Positions 1 through 12,632 of a stretch of 64,000 bases of DNA are shown piece by piece. The position numbers and the translations under genes are program-made. Positions within the stretch are counted from its first letter, which is position 1; every line of letters starts with the position of its first letter. The notes below the pieces were generated by a model that saw only the letters and a list, made by a program, of their open reading frames with translations, did no database searches and was not told where the DNA came from. Origin of the DNA: Helicostylum pulchrum (taxonomy: Eukaryota > Mucoromycota > Mucoromycetes > Mucorales > Mucoraceae); NCBI GenBank assembly GCA_025677825.1, contig JAIXMO010000010.1, positions 434,001-498,000 on the forward strand, written 5' to 3'.

Positions 1-476
1 AATGTGAGACAAGAAAGCGTTACCTAAACCAGCACCAGAAGCAGCACCCTTTACAAGACCAGCAATATCGATGACAGTCAACTATTTTTTTTTTTTTTGA
101 AAATAGTAAGTTATTGTACCTTTTTTCTTTTCTCTCTTTCTCTTTTTTTTATGAACTTACGAAAGCAGGGATAACCTTGTTAGGCTTGGTGTGTTTAACT
201 AACCAATCGAAACGGTCATCAGGAACAGCAACACGAGACTCCTCGGGATCTAATATATATCAATGTCAATTTGCAGTCAAAAAAACATTTTTTTATTTGA
301 AAAAACTTACCAATAGTACAGAAAGGATAGTTCTCAGCGGCAGCAGAAGCGTTGGTAAGAGCGTTAAAGAAGGTAGACTTACCAACATTAGGAAGACCGA
401 CAACACCAATCTTCAAATTGTTGGAAGGACGACCAAGCATGATCTTTTCTTCCTTGGCAAGCTTCTTGGGAGGCAT
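1..476 (-). CDS. OLA1: OLA1/YchF-family Obg-like ATPase, 5' part
   Basis: This is the N-terminal part of the conserved cytosolic Obg-like ATPase, a P-loop protein that binds ATP and ribosomes; the gene runs off the left edge. Exons are 476-311, 249-161 and 81-1, joined in frame by GTAAG...TAG/AG introns. The start MPPKK lies just before the first G-domain. The Walker A motif GLPNVGKST and following FNALTN appear around residue 30, then [19 protein letters not shown] after the first junction, and the G3 box DIAGLVKGA with GLGNAFLSH after the second. The hydrophobic residue in the G3 region (LVKG) is typical of the YchF/OLA1 branch rather than classical GTPases. Family identity is very secure; about 110 of the usual ~395 residues are visible. 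Confidence 0.95.
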
Positions 477-984
477 GACTTTTTAAAGAAAAAAAAAAAG
501 CGGGTTAGTATTTTTTTTCGCGGTTTTTTTTTTCTAAAAAAAAAGTTGCTGCAATATTTTAAAATGTCATTGCATCTTTATAATAATACTTACTGTATAA
601 TATACAAAAAAAAAGTTATAAGTATAAAAAAAACTGACGCTTTTTTTGCAATTTGAGTAGTAGCTTTTTTTTTTAAAAAAGAAAAAAATTTTGAGTAAAA
701 GATTGATGTCACGAAGCTAGTCACGACCGGATAGCCAAAATACGATATAGTGCATGTTTTGTGTATCCTTTTTTAAAAAAAAGTGTAGTACCTGTATGAA
801 GAAGTGTGCGCGCTGGGAAAAAGGGGAAAAGAAAGGCCAAGTTTTTATTTCAGTTCATTATAAATGATTTTTTCCTCTTGCACACGAAAAAAAAAAAAGA
901 AAATAGTTCTTGGGATAATAAGTTTTGCAATATACGAGAAAGAAAAAAAAAAAAAAAGAGAGAGGAAGAAGATATAGAATGTGG
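477..984. other. Intergenic spacer, OLA1 to Yippee gene
   Basis: This is the OLA1 promoter side and the 3' flank of the Yippee gene. It contains many A and T homopolymers and a T10A6 junction near 664-680. I see no supportable gene or RNA. Confidence 0.6.
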
Positions 985-1615
985 TTACATGATTTCTCTT
1001 TCGACAACTTGAACTTTTGGTGTTAAATCAACCAGTAATTTCTTTTCCAATATAAACTTTCCTTCTTTATACTTGTTTTCGTCACTATAAGCTTTTACCT
1101 ATTAAATATGTAAAGATTAATATAATAGTGAACTTTCTAAACTGCAAAAAAAAAAGTAGAAAAAGGTAGAAAGAAAGAATAGAAAAAGTAAGGATATAAG
1201 ACCAACATATGTCCAACCAAGCATCATTGAACATTTGATGCATGAAATTTCTTTTACTCTGTGTAAACCAGTTGTCATTTCTCTATCTTCTGCTTTACCC
1301 AAATCGATATTCACTCTGCACACGTTTAATAAAAAAAAAAGGGAAACTGATTAAACAAAAAGTCGATAAATCACTTGATTTTTTTTTTTTTTTTTCATGT
1401 TTATTTACACTGTTTCAAGTAAAAACGCTTGACCGTGTCGTCCTTGAAATTGCTAAGTACAAGTGATATATAAGTATATATACAACAGAGAAAGTATATT
1501 ATTATCATTTTACTTTAGATATCACTAATTCAGCTGTGGTCAAGTGGGTGTTACACTTTGCACATCCATAAATTGACGAAGAACTTTCAAGGTAAGTACG
1601 ATACGAAAAACCCAT
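985..1615 (-). CDS. Yippee-domain zinc-binding protein (YPEL/Moh1 type)
   Basis: Four short exons on the minus strand (1615-1514, 1452-1409, 1315-1207, 1098-985) splice in frame to a 122-residue protein, the standard length for the family. The start MGFSYRTYLESS precedes the first zinc ligand pair CAKC near residue 21. The second pair CIKC sits about 52 residues later, as in the Yippee/Mis18 fold. The junctions restore QFQGRHGQAFLLETVVN, LGKAEDREMTTGLH and LGWTYVKAYSDENKYKEGKF, all close to the family consensus. Yippee proteins are small nuclear or cytosolic zinc proteins; Moh1, the yeast member, is linked to stationary-phase survival, and animal YPELs associate with the CTLH ubiquitin ligase. 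The exact role here cannot be read from the sequence. Individual exons are too short to show as single open frames. Confidence 0.93.
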
Positions 1616-2564
1616 ACTGGTACAAAATGATAAGAAAAAAAAAAAAGTGAGAGAGAAAAAGAGAGAGAAATATACGAAAATTAGCTTAATATGCTTGTGA
1701 GAATCGTCACATTAAGTCATCTGATTTATTTTATACCTGTGTATGTAGTCCAGTAAAAGAAGTTTTTCATCACATGTTTTTTATCAAACTATTTTATATA
1801 CACTTTCATTCTTTGTGCTACACCAATTTTGCCCTTCGGGATCATTACCGACGCAATCCAAAAATAAAATAAAAAGTGACTCCCTCTCTCTATCACACAC
1901 ACACTCACCCCTTGCGCCCAATAATCAACTGAAAAAGGGTACAAAGTGGATATATATATATATATATATATAAAAGAAAAATGCTAAACAAGAAGGGAGG
2001 TAGAGTTTTTTTTTCTTTTTTCTTTTTTCACGCAAAAAAAGAAACACAGTTGAAATTTGCATAAAAACTAGAAATACTCAAGACGGTATTTTATGTGTGT
2101 GTACAAACAAAATATAAATCTTGACAAATGAACGACTTTAAATTAATCAGACTATTTATCGGGATCAGTAACATCTTTTTTTCTTTTGGTGTACAGGCAA
2201 TCATAATAGAGTTATTAAAAAAAACCTTGCCTTGTCTGAATTTAAAGTAAAGTTTCCCCCGCCGAATGAAAAATAAACGCCCCTGCTTCCAACATATATA
2301 AGTTAATAATATTCTTTTTATTTTGTTCATGTATTTTTATCTTCTTTTCTTCTTCTCTCCCCCCTTTTTTTTTTAAACTTATTATATATATTTAATATTT
2401 ATTTATTATTATTTATCTTCCTTTCGTTTTTTTAAAAATACTTTCTTTTCTTTAGTAATTTACATATTTTATTTTTCGAGATACACACAACACAACATAT
2501 ATATTTTTTTTTAAAAAAAAAAAAAACTCCTACAGAAGTATATAGTCATTGTTAAAGAATAGAC
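1616..2564. promoter_or_regulatory. Divergent intergenic region, Yippee and PUF genes
   Basis: These 949 bp lie between two divergently transcribed genes and must hold both promoters. Visible are GA-rich purine stretches near 1640-1670, a (TA)n run at 1952-1971 and a T8A14-type junction at about 2506-2526, just before the PUF start. No further coding exon was found. The promoter role is inferred from position only. Confidence 0.5.
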
Positions 2565-4396
2565 ATGACGACTTCAGGTACAAGCTCACCTTCTTCAGTC
2601 ATAAGCACTTCAACAACTGCAATAGAAACAACCTGTAAACCTACGTAAACACATTTATATATATATATCAATTATGCAATATATTTAGTTTCTAATTTAT
2701 GCATATGTAAACGCGATTTTTTATGTGTAGTAGTCAAGATTTAACCGAGAATAATTTTTTATGGAAGAAAAAAACAACGCAAACATTTATTTATGAAGGA
2801 GAAGAATATGATAGTGATAATAGTTTAAGCCATCATCAACAAAATCATACCATGTTACGTAGACCTCGTGCAGAGACGATGCCAACCCAATCAACATGCT
2901 TTCGTTATAATTCACTTGTACTAGTAGACAATACAAATAGAAACGATGATAAAAGTCCATTAACTATCAATGCTACTACAAACCTACCCTTTGGCTCTGG
3001 TATCTTTGATAATGACAATCATATAATACCTCAACATCAGCAACAACATTGGATGGGTGATATATTGACAAGTCCAACTACACCTACTACAGATCAGTTA
3101 TTAAAAGGAGATGATAATAATACAATTGCAAGCACTTTTGCTTCATTAGGGTTAAACGATGATGCTTCTCCTTCTTCGTCTTCTTCTCGTTCGTTTATTC
3201 ACGCTAGTCACTCTTACTCTTCGCTTCAAACGTTATGTGAAAACGGACAAGATACTGCTGTTTCTGCTGCAGGTGAAACAATTTCTTCTTATTATAGGGG
3301 TGAACAGCTTCGTTCCTCGGTTGCAAACCTTAGACTTCAACAACAAAATAGACCTCGTGCTCAAAGTGCCGTCGAACAAGAACAACAACAACAACAAAGA
3401 TCCATCTGGTCCGATACACCAAGAAACTTTCATCATAGGCCCTTTTTACGCAGCTCAAACAGTAGTGCCGATTTATTGGAAATGATTGCCAGACAAAGAA
3501 AAGCAACCGCTACTTGTTCAAGTCCAACTATAATGAATGAAGATATGCAATCCATCGATAGTAGTGGTGTATGGACAGGGGTAATATCTTTACTTAGACA
3601 AGAAAGGGGGGGATATTATAAACACACCCCCATTTTTATTAAGCCCTTCTAAAAAAAAAACTTTATTATTTATTAGGAATCAGGTTCTTTTGAATTATTA
3701 ATGGATAATATGGAGACTGAATCTGTCATGTCAACCAACGCTTCAAATAACCAAATTCCGTCTAGATCTTTATGGCTTGGGCAACTTGATTTAAACACAT
3801 ACGGAGCCAACGAACTCAACATGATATTTTCTAAATTTGGTGTGATTGAAAGCATTCGTATCTTACCTGATCGTGAATGTGCCTTTATTAACTTTTTCAC
3901 GGTCGAAGAAGCCTCGAGAGCCAAAGACACCTTGGTCAATAAAATGTCTAGCAGATTATGCAACCACCATCTTGTCAAAGTAGGGTTTGGCAAATCAGAT
4001 ACACCTACCAGTACCATACCATCACCTATTACCACTGATAACGTCCAAGGACCTACCAGAGCTTTATGTACGTTGAGCAAAACACATATATTTATTTTAA
4101 AATTAACCTTTTTTTTTTTAAAAAAAAAAATAAGGGGTTGGAAATATTCCAACCAATACAACGCAACAAACATTGGGTAATATCTTTTCTTGTTTTGGCA
4201 TGATTGAATCAATTCGAGTGTTAACACACAAGAATTGTGGGTTTATTAATTTCTACACGCAAGAAGAAGCAGTACGTGCAAAGCGGTCTTGCCAAAACAG
4301 AGAAATCATGGGGCCAGGTACTGGAACAGTAAGGATTGGATTTGCAAAAGTGCCTGCAGTTAAATTACTTGATGGTTCTTCTTCCGTAGATGTAGT

Positions 4397-4433
<37 letters not shown>

Positions 4434-6092
4434 ATCTTGGATAATACCTCCAGTAGTAGTACTGCAAATACACCTATTCCTACTAATTTCGTTATGGAGG
4501 ATCAGCACATGATGATGTATATGATGGAATTCATGAACAATACACCGGCTGTTTCTAATGCTGCAACAAATACCATGTTTTCAGCTGTCGTAACGGAGCG
4601 TAAATTAATCATGCAAGATTTTGGTGAAGATGATTCGGATGGTCCGACATTTGACGGTAATAAACGAAAAAAAAAAAAAATCAGTTACATGTTGTGAAAC
4701 TAAATAAATACCCCCCCTCTTTTTTTTTAGTGCTTCATTTACCTACCAGCTATTATCATAGTATTCCTGCTGCTCCAGAACTAGGTCAATCCAGAAAAGT
4801 AGATATTTCTCGTCTTCGGGATATTAGAAAGAGATTAGATACAGGACACATTACAGTAAAGGAATTAGAAGTCATTGCCGTAGAATGTGTAGATGAATTA
4901 GTTGAACTCTGCAGTGGTAAAGTATATTTTGGAAAAAAAAGTAAAGCACTATTTATTTATTTTTTACTAACATTTTTTTTACACAGACTACATTGGAAAC
5001 ACAGTGATCCAAAGACTATTCGAACGATGCTCAGAAATGACGAAATCCATCATGCTTGAAGCCGTCGCACCTTTTTTAGCCTCCATCGGTGTCCACAAAA
5101 ACGGTACGTGGGCAGCTCAAAAGATTATCGACACTGCGAAACTTCCTGCCCAAATCTCAATTGTCTGCGGCCACATCAAGCCGTACGTACCCTCGCTCCT
5201 CCTAGACCAGTTTGGAAACTACGTTGTTCAGTGTTGCTTGGGCTTAGGACCTAACCGTAACCAATTTATTTTTGATGCCATTGTTGATTCATGCTGGGAA
5301 ATCGCACAGGGCCGATTTGGAGCACGAGCAGTTCGAGCAACCCTGGAAAGTCCTCATGTGACAAAAAGACAACAGGTACAAAAAAAAAACATAACAAAAA
5401 ACCAACTTACTTTTTAATACTAAACTATCCCCTTTCTGTATGTATAGAAATATGTAGCTGCTTCACTTGTGCAACATGCTTTACTTTTAGCCACCAACGC
5501 AAACGGAGCACTTTTACTGATTTGGCTGTTGGACACATCAGGTATACCAGGCAGGTACCGCGTCCTTGCTCCCCGTTTAATACCTCACTTAGCTCGTCTC
5601 TGCACCCACAAACTCGCTTCCTTGACCGTCCTCAAGCTCATCAACCAGCGTCAAGAACCCGATGCGCGATCCTTGATCTTGGAAACCTTGTTCTTTGGTA
5701 CCACCACCGTCACCGTGGACGAGATCTTGCACGACCAAGTGCACGGCGTCAGCTTGGTGCAAAAAATCTTGTCAAGCTCCTACATTGAGTTACGCGAAAG
5801 GCAGCGCATTGCTGAAAGAGTCAAGCAGTTGCTGGGTAAATTAAAGTTGCAGCATGTGCAAGGATATAAAAGGCTGATGGAAGAAATTAATATGGTCATG
5901 GTGGATTCTGCTCCAGGCGCAAGTTTGGGCGTACCCCCTCCTAACAATCATCAGTTTTCAATTAGTCCTAGTTTGGCTGCTGCCTTGCATGCAAAGTATA
6001 TGGGCGATGAAGGTGGCGATGAAGCTGCGGCCATGATGGCTAATTTCTATGCTGCTGCTGCTGCCGCTGCTGCTGCCGAATTAGAAAAATAA
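2565..6092 (+). CDS. Pumilio-family RNA-binding protein with two RRMs (Jsn1/Puf2-like)
   Basis: Seven exons (2565-2644, 2731-3580, 3677-4067, 4135-4656, 4731-4916, 4987-5375, 5448-6092) join in frame to about 1020 residues. A long Ser/Asn/Gln-rich N-terminus is followed by one RRM around residues 340-415 (SLWLGQLDLN, CAFINFFTVEEA) and a second around 440-515 (LWVGNIPTNTTQ, CGFINFYTQEEA). A polyglutamine run follows near 4400-4430. The Pumilio repeats cover roughly residues 640-970 (GNTVIQRLFE, KNGTWAAQKII, FGNYVVQCCL, RFGARAVRA). RRM plus divergent PUF repeats is the layout of yeast Jsn1/Puf2, cytoplasmic regulators of mRNAs, many for membrane or mitochondrial proteins. The protein ends in a poly-alanine tract and LEK. 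Weak repeats such as NANGALLLIWLL suggest partial loss of RNA-contact residues, as in Puf2/Jsn1. The target mRNAs are unknown. Confidence 0.9.
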
Positions 6093-6622
6093 CCCAACAA
6101 CAACAAAAACATTACTTTACAAAAAAAAAAAAAATTGCATAAAACTATCAAAAAAAACACTCGCAAAAAAAAGAGCTCAAAAGCCTCCTCCCCCCTCCCC
6201 CAAAAAAAAGCCTTAAAAAACGTATATATATATATATTATGATACCCAAATACCCCAGCCACATTCCCTCCCTCCTCCCCCCTACCCTTTTGTTTTGATT
6301 TCTTGTTTCTTTCGTTATACATATATCATCATTTCTTTTTTTTTTTTAAAAAAAAAGACACTTTTTTTATATACACTTTCAGATTATTTTTTTTTAGCAT
6401 CATCATTATCTCGATAAACACACACACACACACACCTTTCCTTCCCCCCTACAAATTATATGAATAACCCCATTTTTTTCATGCTTCTTCTTTTTTATAA
6501 CTTTTTCACACTATTAAAAAAAAAAATTATACAGTAACATTTGCATGTACGTTCACCTTATTAAAATGCATATAGAAATGTAAAGGTTTATTAAAATGGA
6601 TTACACTAAAAAGAAGGGGGAT
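6093..6622. other. Convergent 3' intergenic region
   Basis: This region separates the tail-to-tail PUF and bZIP genes. It has a (TA)n stretch, a (CA)n microsatellite near 6418-6436, C-rich clusters and a T14A10 palindromic junction near 6336-6358. The last could act as a bidirectional poly(A)/terminator-like element, which is an inference. There is no gene. Confidence 0.5.
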
Positions 6623-7670
6623 TTAATTTTCAATATCAGATGAATCTCTACTGTGAGATAATCGAATACGCTTATTTAAAGTATTATTCTCTGCTACATG
6701 AGATCGACGATTATTTTGCGGTAAACTCACTGGTATCAGTAAAGATTTCAAGTATTTATTCTAGTAAAAAAAAAAATATCAGTATACAAAAAAAAAAAAA
6801 AAGATGTAATCGATGTTTTTCATTATTTACCTCCTTTTCAAGCTCATCTAATTTCTGTACATCCGTTTCTTTTTCTTGCCTAAACCTCGTCATCAAATGC
6901 TCTAGTTGACCTACACGATCAAACAATGTATGGTTATCTTCATGCATAGGATGCTGAGAAGGAGGCGGAGGTGGACTCTGAGTAGAAGATCTATAGTTTA
7001 CAGTGACTGGTTGTTTTAATAATAGAGGATGGTCTGGCTCTACACGTCTTAATGCATTCTCAAATTCTTTAGATCGTTGCTCCAATTCACTACATTTATC
7101 TTGAAGTTCGCGCTCTCGTTGCTTGCGACGATCACGAAATCTTGCAGACGCCCCTGCATTCCTTCTCCTTTTTTCTGCCAATACTTCTTCTGAAGAAAGT
7201 ATTCGACCTCCATCGTTAGGATCTGAACCTCGGCGCTCCTCTGCTCTACTATGGTTATTACTGTGATGGTTCGTATTCTTTTGGTGTTGTTGTTGGAACT
7301 GACTAAAAAGTGCCCATAAAGTACTTTGATCAGCTGGTGGTGCTGTCGATGAAGATGAATAAGGTGTGTGAGGTGCAGAAGAAGATGAAAAAGAACTAGA
7401 TGATGATGTCGTTGCGGCTTGTCTACTAGGTGTGCTGTTGTTGGATGGATGGCCATAATAATTTTGAGGTGGTGATAATAACTCTGGTCGTTCTTTTTGT
7501 GAGTAAAATTCACTGTGTAGTGGTTTGGGTAAGATGGAAAGAGAACTGTGTTTATCATAACCAGATGATGGCGGTGAAGCAGGCATCAGTGTAGTTGGTG
7601 GTGGTTGTGATCTAGATGTAAACATAGAAATGGGTGGTAATGAAGTTGTATGAGTTGTAGATGAAGACAT
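6623..7670 (-). CDS. bZIP transcription factor, Met4/Cys-3/Zip1-like
   Basis: Two exons (7670-6831 and 6760-6623) give about 325 residues. A Ser/Pro/Thr-rich N-terminus precedes a basic region near residues 162-185 with KRRRNAGASARFRDRRKQRE. The R-R-N-x-x-A-S-A-R-F-R pattern is the signature of the Cys-3/Met4/Zip1 class, which regulates sulfur amino-acid genes in other fungi. A long leucine-heptad coil follows, interrupted by a Pro-rich linker. The splice junction restores a second coil ending LEKENKYLKSLL, matching the ENxWLK-type end of that class, and the last exon ends in SDIEN. The chosen start MSSSTTHTT lies after a pyrimidine-rich leader; an in-frame ATG 39 codons upstream would add an unlikely hydrophobic extension. 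Sulfur control is inferred from family only. Confidence 0.85.
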
Positions 7671-10109
7671 GATTATATATATTAAAGAAAAGAAAGAGAG
7701 AGAAAAAAAAGAAGAAAAAAGATTTTTTTGTTTTTGTTTTAAAAGCCTGAAAGTGCCTGAAATGTTAGAAAAAGAAAATGCCTCCATTATGACTGGATTG
7801 CGCCATTCGATGGCGACATTTCAGTTTACTATTGCGATAAAAAAATAAATTTAATCTAAATAGGAAATTTCGGCCTGTCTTAAAAGCTAAAAAAAAAAAA
7901 TCAAGTGTAACACAACATCTAATCGTGTGAAAATAAGCACAACACTCCAATTCCAAATTACTGTTTTTCTTTTTTGTTCAAAAACTTGTGTTTCAAGTGC
8001 ATTAAAAATTATTTACCCTTAAAAGTATGATGCGACTTTTTTATCTTATTTCGAAACTTGAACATATTAAAAAAGCGTGATATCATCACCTATAGTATCA
8101 CACACACTGACGTACGTGATGATGGGTCACTATTGCTTATGTATTTATAAAAATGCGCAATTAGAGCAGTGTGTTATTTAATGGGCTTTTGGGGATGACA
8201 TAATGGGCATTCCTGTCGTAATGATAAATATATTAGGTATGCATAGTCTGTATCTGTATATACACAAACAGGGAAGTTTAGTGTATGTGCTGTTCAAAAA
8301 ATATGACGTCTGGTTAGTTAGTTTATCTTGTCGTAAACATTCTTTTCGCTGCCTTTTCTATCAAGGTTTTTTTGCGAGTAATAAAAAAAGAATGATCAAA
8401 TAACGAATAACAAACAATGAATGACCACAAGGTGTCAAATATAAAACTAATTTCTGTATCGAGACTATGGCATAATAATATACAATGTATGCGTCAATTG
8501 TTATTGCAGGCTAATGTTGCACGGCATGACGATACTTTTCACTCATGATAAACTAATATTAAACCGGGCTGTAATTTATTTATTTAGACTATACAGATAA
8601 GATAAGCAATTTTTTTTTTGGACGTGTATACTTTTTTTTAAAAAACATGTAATAAGTTAATTACTTGTTCTATTTATCTAATTTTCTCTAGATACACCGA
8701 GTAATATATAATATTGCGCACTGTCTATACTTGAACCATAAATTAGTGTCTCCAAAAAAAAAAAAAAAGATCAACTGTTTCATATCTTACCTAATTTATC
8801 CAAACAACTCATTTCTTGAACTTTTTAAACGGGCCAGGTTCTTATATATATAAAAACTCTCTCTACTATCTTTTTTACAAAACAACTTTAAGCGTGGTCC
8901 CCAAAAAGAAAGTTATATTGCATAACAATTTGTGTCACAAAAAGAAACGCACTCTCTCTTGTTGTAGTAATATAAGAGTAAAGTCTCTTCAAGGGTACTA
9001 CAACAGCAGATTTAATTTGATAATTGTATTGGGTTTTGTTTCACCAAAACGCTTAAAGATATTTTACCAAAAAACTTGTACATGTGCTTATACCTGCAAC
9101 AATACCTATAGTTTTTTTAACTATCCTCTTCTATTATATTTTAGCAGATTGCTTATTAAAAAAAAAAGGAATCCAGAGCTGTACAAAACCATTGTGAATG
9201 ATTAAATATGCTTAGAAAATCAATGCCATTGGAGTAACTGTCACACGAAACAGCCCTTTCCAAGGTGTATTACCGATACTACTGATACATTACATACAAA
9301 AAAAAAAAGGTACGATATTATCTAATTGTCACAATGGTTTATAATCTTGATCAAGAGCGGTTGTTACTACACCAAGCTTATTGTCTACCTATTTAAGTTT
9401 ATTTTTAAACCATGCGCCAAAAAACCAATCGATTACTGTTCTCTGCCTTTTTATGTACCATTATAACGTCCCTTTTTTTTTCTTTGAAGGGGGGGGGGGA
9501 GTTTTTTACATCAAAAAGAGATACTATTTTCGTAGGATATAAACTCTCTATCGACACACCTTTAATATATAAAATCAACTTCAACGTACTTCATCCGCTA
9601 CATCGTCTGTTACCTCTTTTTGAACTTAAATAGCAAGTTAAAAGTTATATCAGTTTTTCTCTGCATCTTAGAAAAAAAAAAAGAACGTGGATTATTTCAT
9701 AGGCCACGAGTTCTTTCAACAACTGTTTCAACCGTTGACGAAATCACGCAAATAAGAAACACGCAATAAGTAGCCTATAGTTTTCATATTATAAAGAAGA
9801 AATAGAAACAAAAGTTTAATTTATCATACTAACGCAAAGCCCAATTTTTTTTTTTTAAAGCCTCACTTTTTTGTACATAAAAAAAAAACAAGGCGTCATA
9901 TTTGTTTTGATTAATGCTTTGTACACCATGACAATAAAGGGTGAGTAACGATAAATAAAGTGAGGTTTTTCAGCAGAAACAATCACATTCATAAAGATAA
10001 CGTAAAGATGTTCGAAAAGGGGTAAAGGGTATTTTTTTTCGTTTTATTTAAAAAAAAAGGATTTTTTTTCTTCTTCTTTTGAGATATATACACAAACTAC
10101 TTTAGATTT
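7671..10109. other. Gene-poor intergenic region, 2.4 kb
   Basis: This lies between the bZIP start and the 3' end of the RBR ligase gene. It is AT-rich with many A/T homopolymers, a G10 run near 9489 and a short inverted repeat (ATCATCAC / GTGATGAT) near 8085-8130. Short open frames show no family features, and I recognised no tRNA, snRNA or coding exon. Confidence 0.5.
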
Positions 10110-12324
10110 TTATACAACATACTGAAGTCCTCTTTCAAGACACTTGATAACAAACTCTTTTCGTAAACCATCTAAGGAAAAAAAAAAAAAGTAGTTAAGT
10201 ACATCAGGATAGGCTATCGATGGGTTTCACCGCAAGCTTACCTAATCTATCGAACGCACTTTTGGGTCCAATAACTATGTTTGTGTTACGCGCAACTTCG
10301 GGATGTGCTTGAAGATACTGTGTTTTTGCTTTTGCAGCTGCCAATTGGACTGCTTCATCGTCCGGTGCAGTCTTGTATAAATCACATTTTTTACATTGCG
10401 AACATTTTGTTCCTGGTAAGTCTCTAAAATGATCACAAAAATGGGCATAGGACTCTAATTTTTTTTTTTTTTTTTAGCTTTTTCCCCTTTTTGCGTACTC
10501 TTATTATTTTTTTGTTTTTACCTCCCCCTATATCCTTTCTACAGACATAGCACATGGCATAACCACATTTACATACAATCTTATTACATCCATATGACTT
10601 TTGAAATGACAGAGAACAGTTTGGACACTATTTGGGAAATAAAAAAGAATAAATCACATGCAAAAATTAAAAAGAAGCCTTTATCTACTACTTACAGTTC
10701 TTTTGACTGCATCCGCCATAGCTTTTTCAACATACAGACGTAACCCATCAGTTTCCTTTTCCCAGCAATTATGTGCACCACGTACGGGTCTTCTGCATCG
10801 TAAACAAGTGACAGTATTGCACGCACTATTACGACACTTGAACAAGGCGCCTCGTCTTGCGGTGGATACTCGCTGATACGCAATCTCTAAATCATTCTTT
10901 ATATCCCACTGATAAAAAGAATAATACCGAATGGATGATAATAAAGTAAGAAAAAGAATGCAAGTATTATTATGAATGTATAAAACATAAGCCATTAAAA
11001 CGAATTCAACTACCATAATCCATCGCGATATATTTTGAATCACTTTGCTGGCGTAAACAACGGTTGTTTCCAACGGCTTGGTCGATTCGTCCAGTTCAAA
11101 GTAAGCGCAGCTGCAACATTGGATACGCTGATGATTGTCCGTACTGCCGTCCAACGACGACGTTTCGTACGCCGTCCACATATCGTCCGGTAAAATCTTT
11201 TTAAGTGTGCTGGCGGGGAATGATCCGTGACACTCATCCGTTGATGAAATACACCCGATCGATGCTTTACCGCGAAGTTCACCTTGACCAAATAATCCCT
11301 CTGACATGTAATGGACTATGCATGTATTGCAAAACGAATGACTGCCTTCGCTGCAAAATGACAGTTTCTCAAAGGTATAATCACCGTAGCAGCAATCACA
11401 GTTCATTAATTGGTTTTGATCAGTGTACTCGATTAAGTTTATCTTGTGAGCCAGAGTTTCGTCCGCTTGCAATTGCAAATCAATACTACGTTGTTTCAAT
11501 GCATTTAACTGTTGCTTTAAATGAAAATCGGTCACTGCTTGTCTTTTTATTGAACTCGAAGAAGAGGAAGAAGAGGAAGAAGATGATGATGCCGACCAGT
11601 GGAAAAAGAAGTTTCTCAGTGTATTCCAAAATCCTCCTGATCCCATGTCTTTTAGTTGATCAAAACACTTTAAATAATCCCAATTATTTTCTGCTAAAAC
11701 TGCTCGAATAGAAGACTTCCAAATCTTTGATAAAGTGTTGTCAGTACCCCCTCCCTCCTATAATTTAACAATCCTGATTTTTTTTTTTTTTTTTTTACCT
11801 GTGGGAAATCTTGGATTAATTGGATTTGTGCTTGCGATTTATATCTTTCCGACCGGATTTCTTCAGAAGGATCGATCTTGCCGTAGTCTAATCTTTCAGG
11901 CCACTTTCCGTCGAAAAGTAGTGTATCGACTACTTGTTCAATATGCGCATACCGAATCCCAAATATCAATTCTCGTAAATAACCAATGTCACAGTCAGGG
12001 AAAAGATCAAGAGCTAGAATGCGTAAACAAGCATTCAGTCGATTGTCGTGGGGTTGGGTAGGTATAGGTAACTGAGGGTAATGGCCTCCTAAATCCATAA
12101 TTTTTTCCGCAACGTTCTCCACAGGGTCTTCAATATAGTATTCAAGGCAAGATTGAAAATATTCGGGATCTAGAAAAAAAAAAAAGGGGGACAACATTAG
12201 AAACTTTTTTTTTTCTCTGTCTTTTTCTAACTGGATTACCTCCTTTGGGAAATAAAGCTAATAGTTGGTTTACATGTTGTTCATCAATAGCTTTTTTTAT
12301 TGCTGGTTTTTTCATATTTTTCAT
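10110..12324 (-). CDS. RBR-type E3 ubiquitin ligase, RNF216/TRIAD3-like
   Basis: Seven exons (12324-12240, 12169-11799, 11724-11014, 10908-10696, 10627-10522, 10454-10242, 10171-10110) give 586 residues. The N-terminal half is helical and resembles RNF216. RING1 begins near residue 261 with CDCCYGDYTFEKLSFC and CNTCIVHY. The in-between-RING domain follows with FKCRNSACNTVTCLRCRR. RING2 starts at exon 5 with CPNCSLSFQKSYGCNKIVCKCGYAMCYVC; in RBR enzymes a RING2 cysteine forms the ubiquitin thioester. After RING2 comes YAHFCDHFRDLPG and CSQCKKCDLY, diagnostic of the RNF216 branch. A serine run (about 11560-11590) lies in exon 3. The intron 11013-10909 has no stop in frame and is also readable. 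The start is one of two nearby Met codons (MKNMKK). Substrates are unknown. Confidence 0.9.
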
Positions 12325-12632
12325 ATTTTTTTTTATTTTTTTCAAAGTAAACAAAAAAAAAAATGTGTGTGTGCTACAGAAAAAAGAGAGAAGAAAAAAA
12401 AATGATTATCTAATACTACTATGTTGGTTGAAAATAGTATGGAAAATATGAAAGGTTTGATTGGTTCAGTTTTATAGTGTCCGGATAAATGACGTTAATG
12501 CAAAGTATTTCTGACAAATCAAATGCTTCAACTGTGATGTAAATATAAAAAGGACCCTTTTTATCATTTTTTTCCCTTTTTCTTTTTTATTTCATTAGAC
12601 ACTAAAAAAAAAACTTTTTTTTCTACTCAAAT
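12325..12632. promoter_or_regulatory. Divergent promoter region, RBR ligase and DUF3605 gene
   Basis: These 308 bp lie between two divergent starts. The region is AT-rich with A/T homopolymers and a pyrimidine-rich leader just before the plus-strand start. No motif can be assigned with confidence. Confidence 0.45.

Noticed and set aside
3159..3485. 108-codon Leu-rich plus-strand frame
   Set aside because: It is a shadow frame of exon 2 of the PUF gene.
7049..7558. 169-codon minus-strand frame rich in His/Leu
   Set aside because: It overlaps the bZIP coding sequence in another frame; the composition mirrors the Ser/Thr/Asn-rich frame of the real gene.
6756..7787. Upstream in-frame start for the bZIP gene (MEAFSFSNIS...)
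   Set aside because: The added segment is encoded by a homopolymer-rich leader and gives a hydrophobic stretch unlike any bZIP N-terminus; the later MSSST start is better placed.
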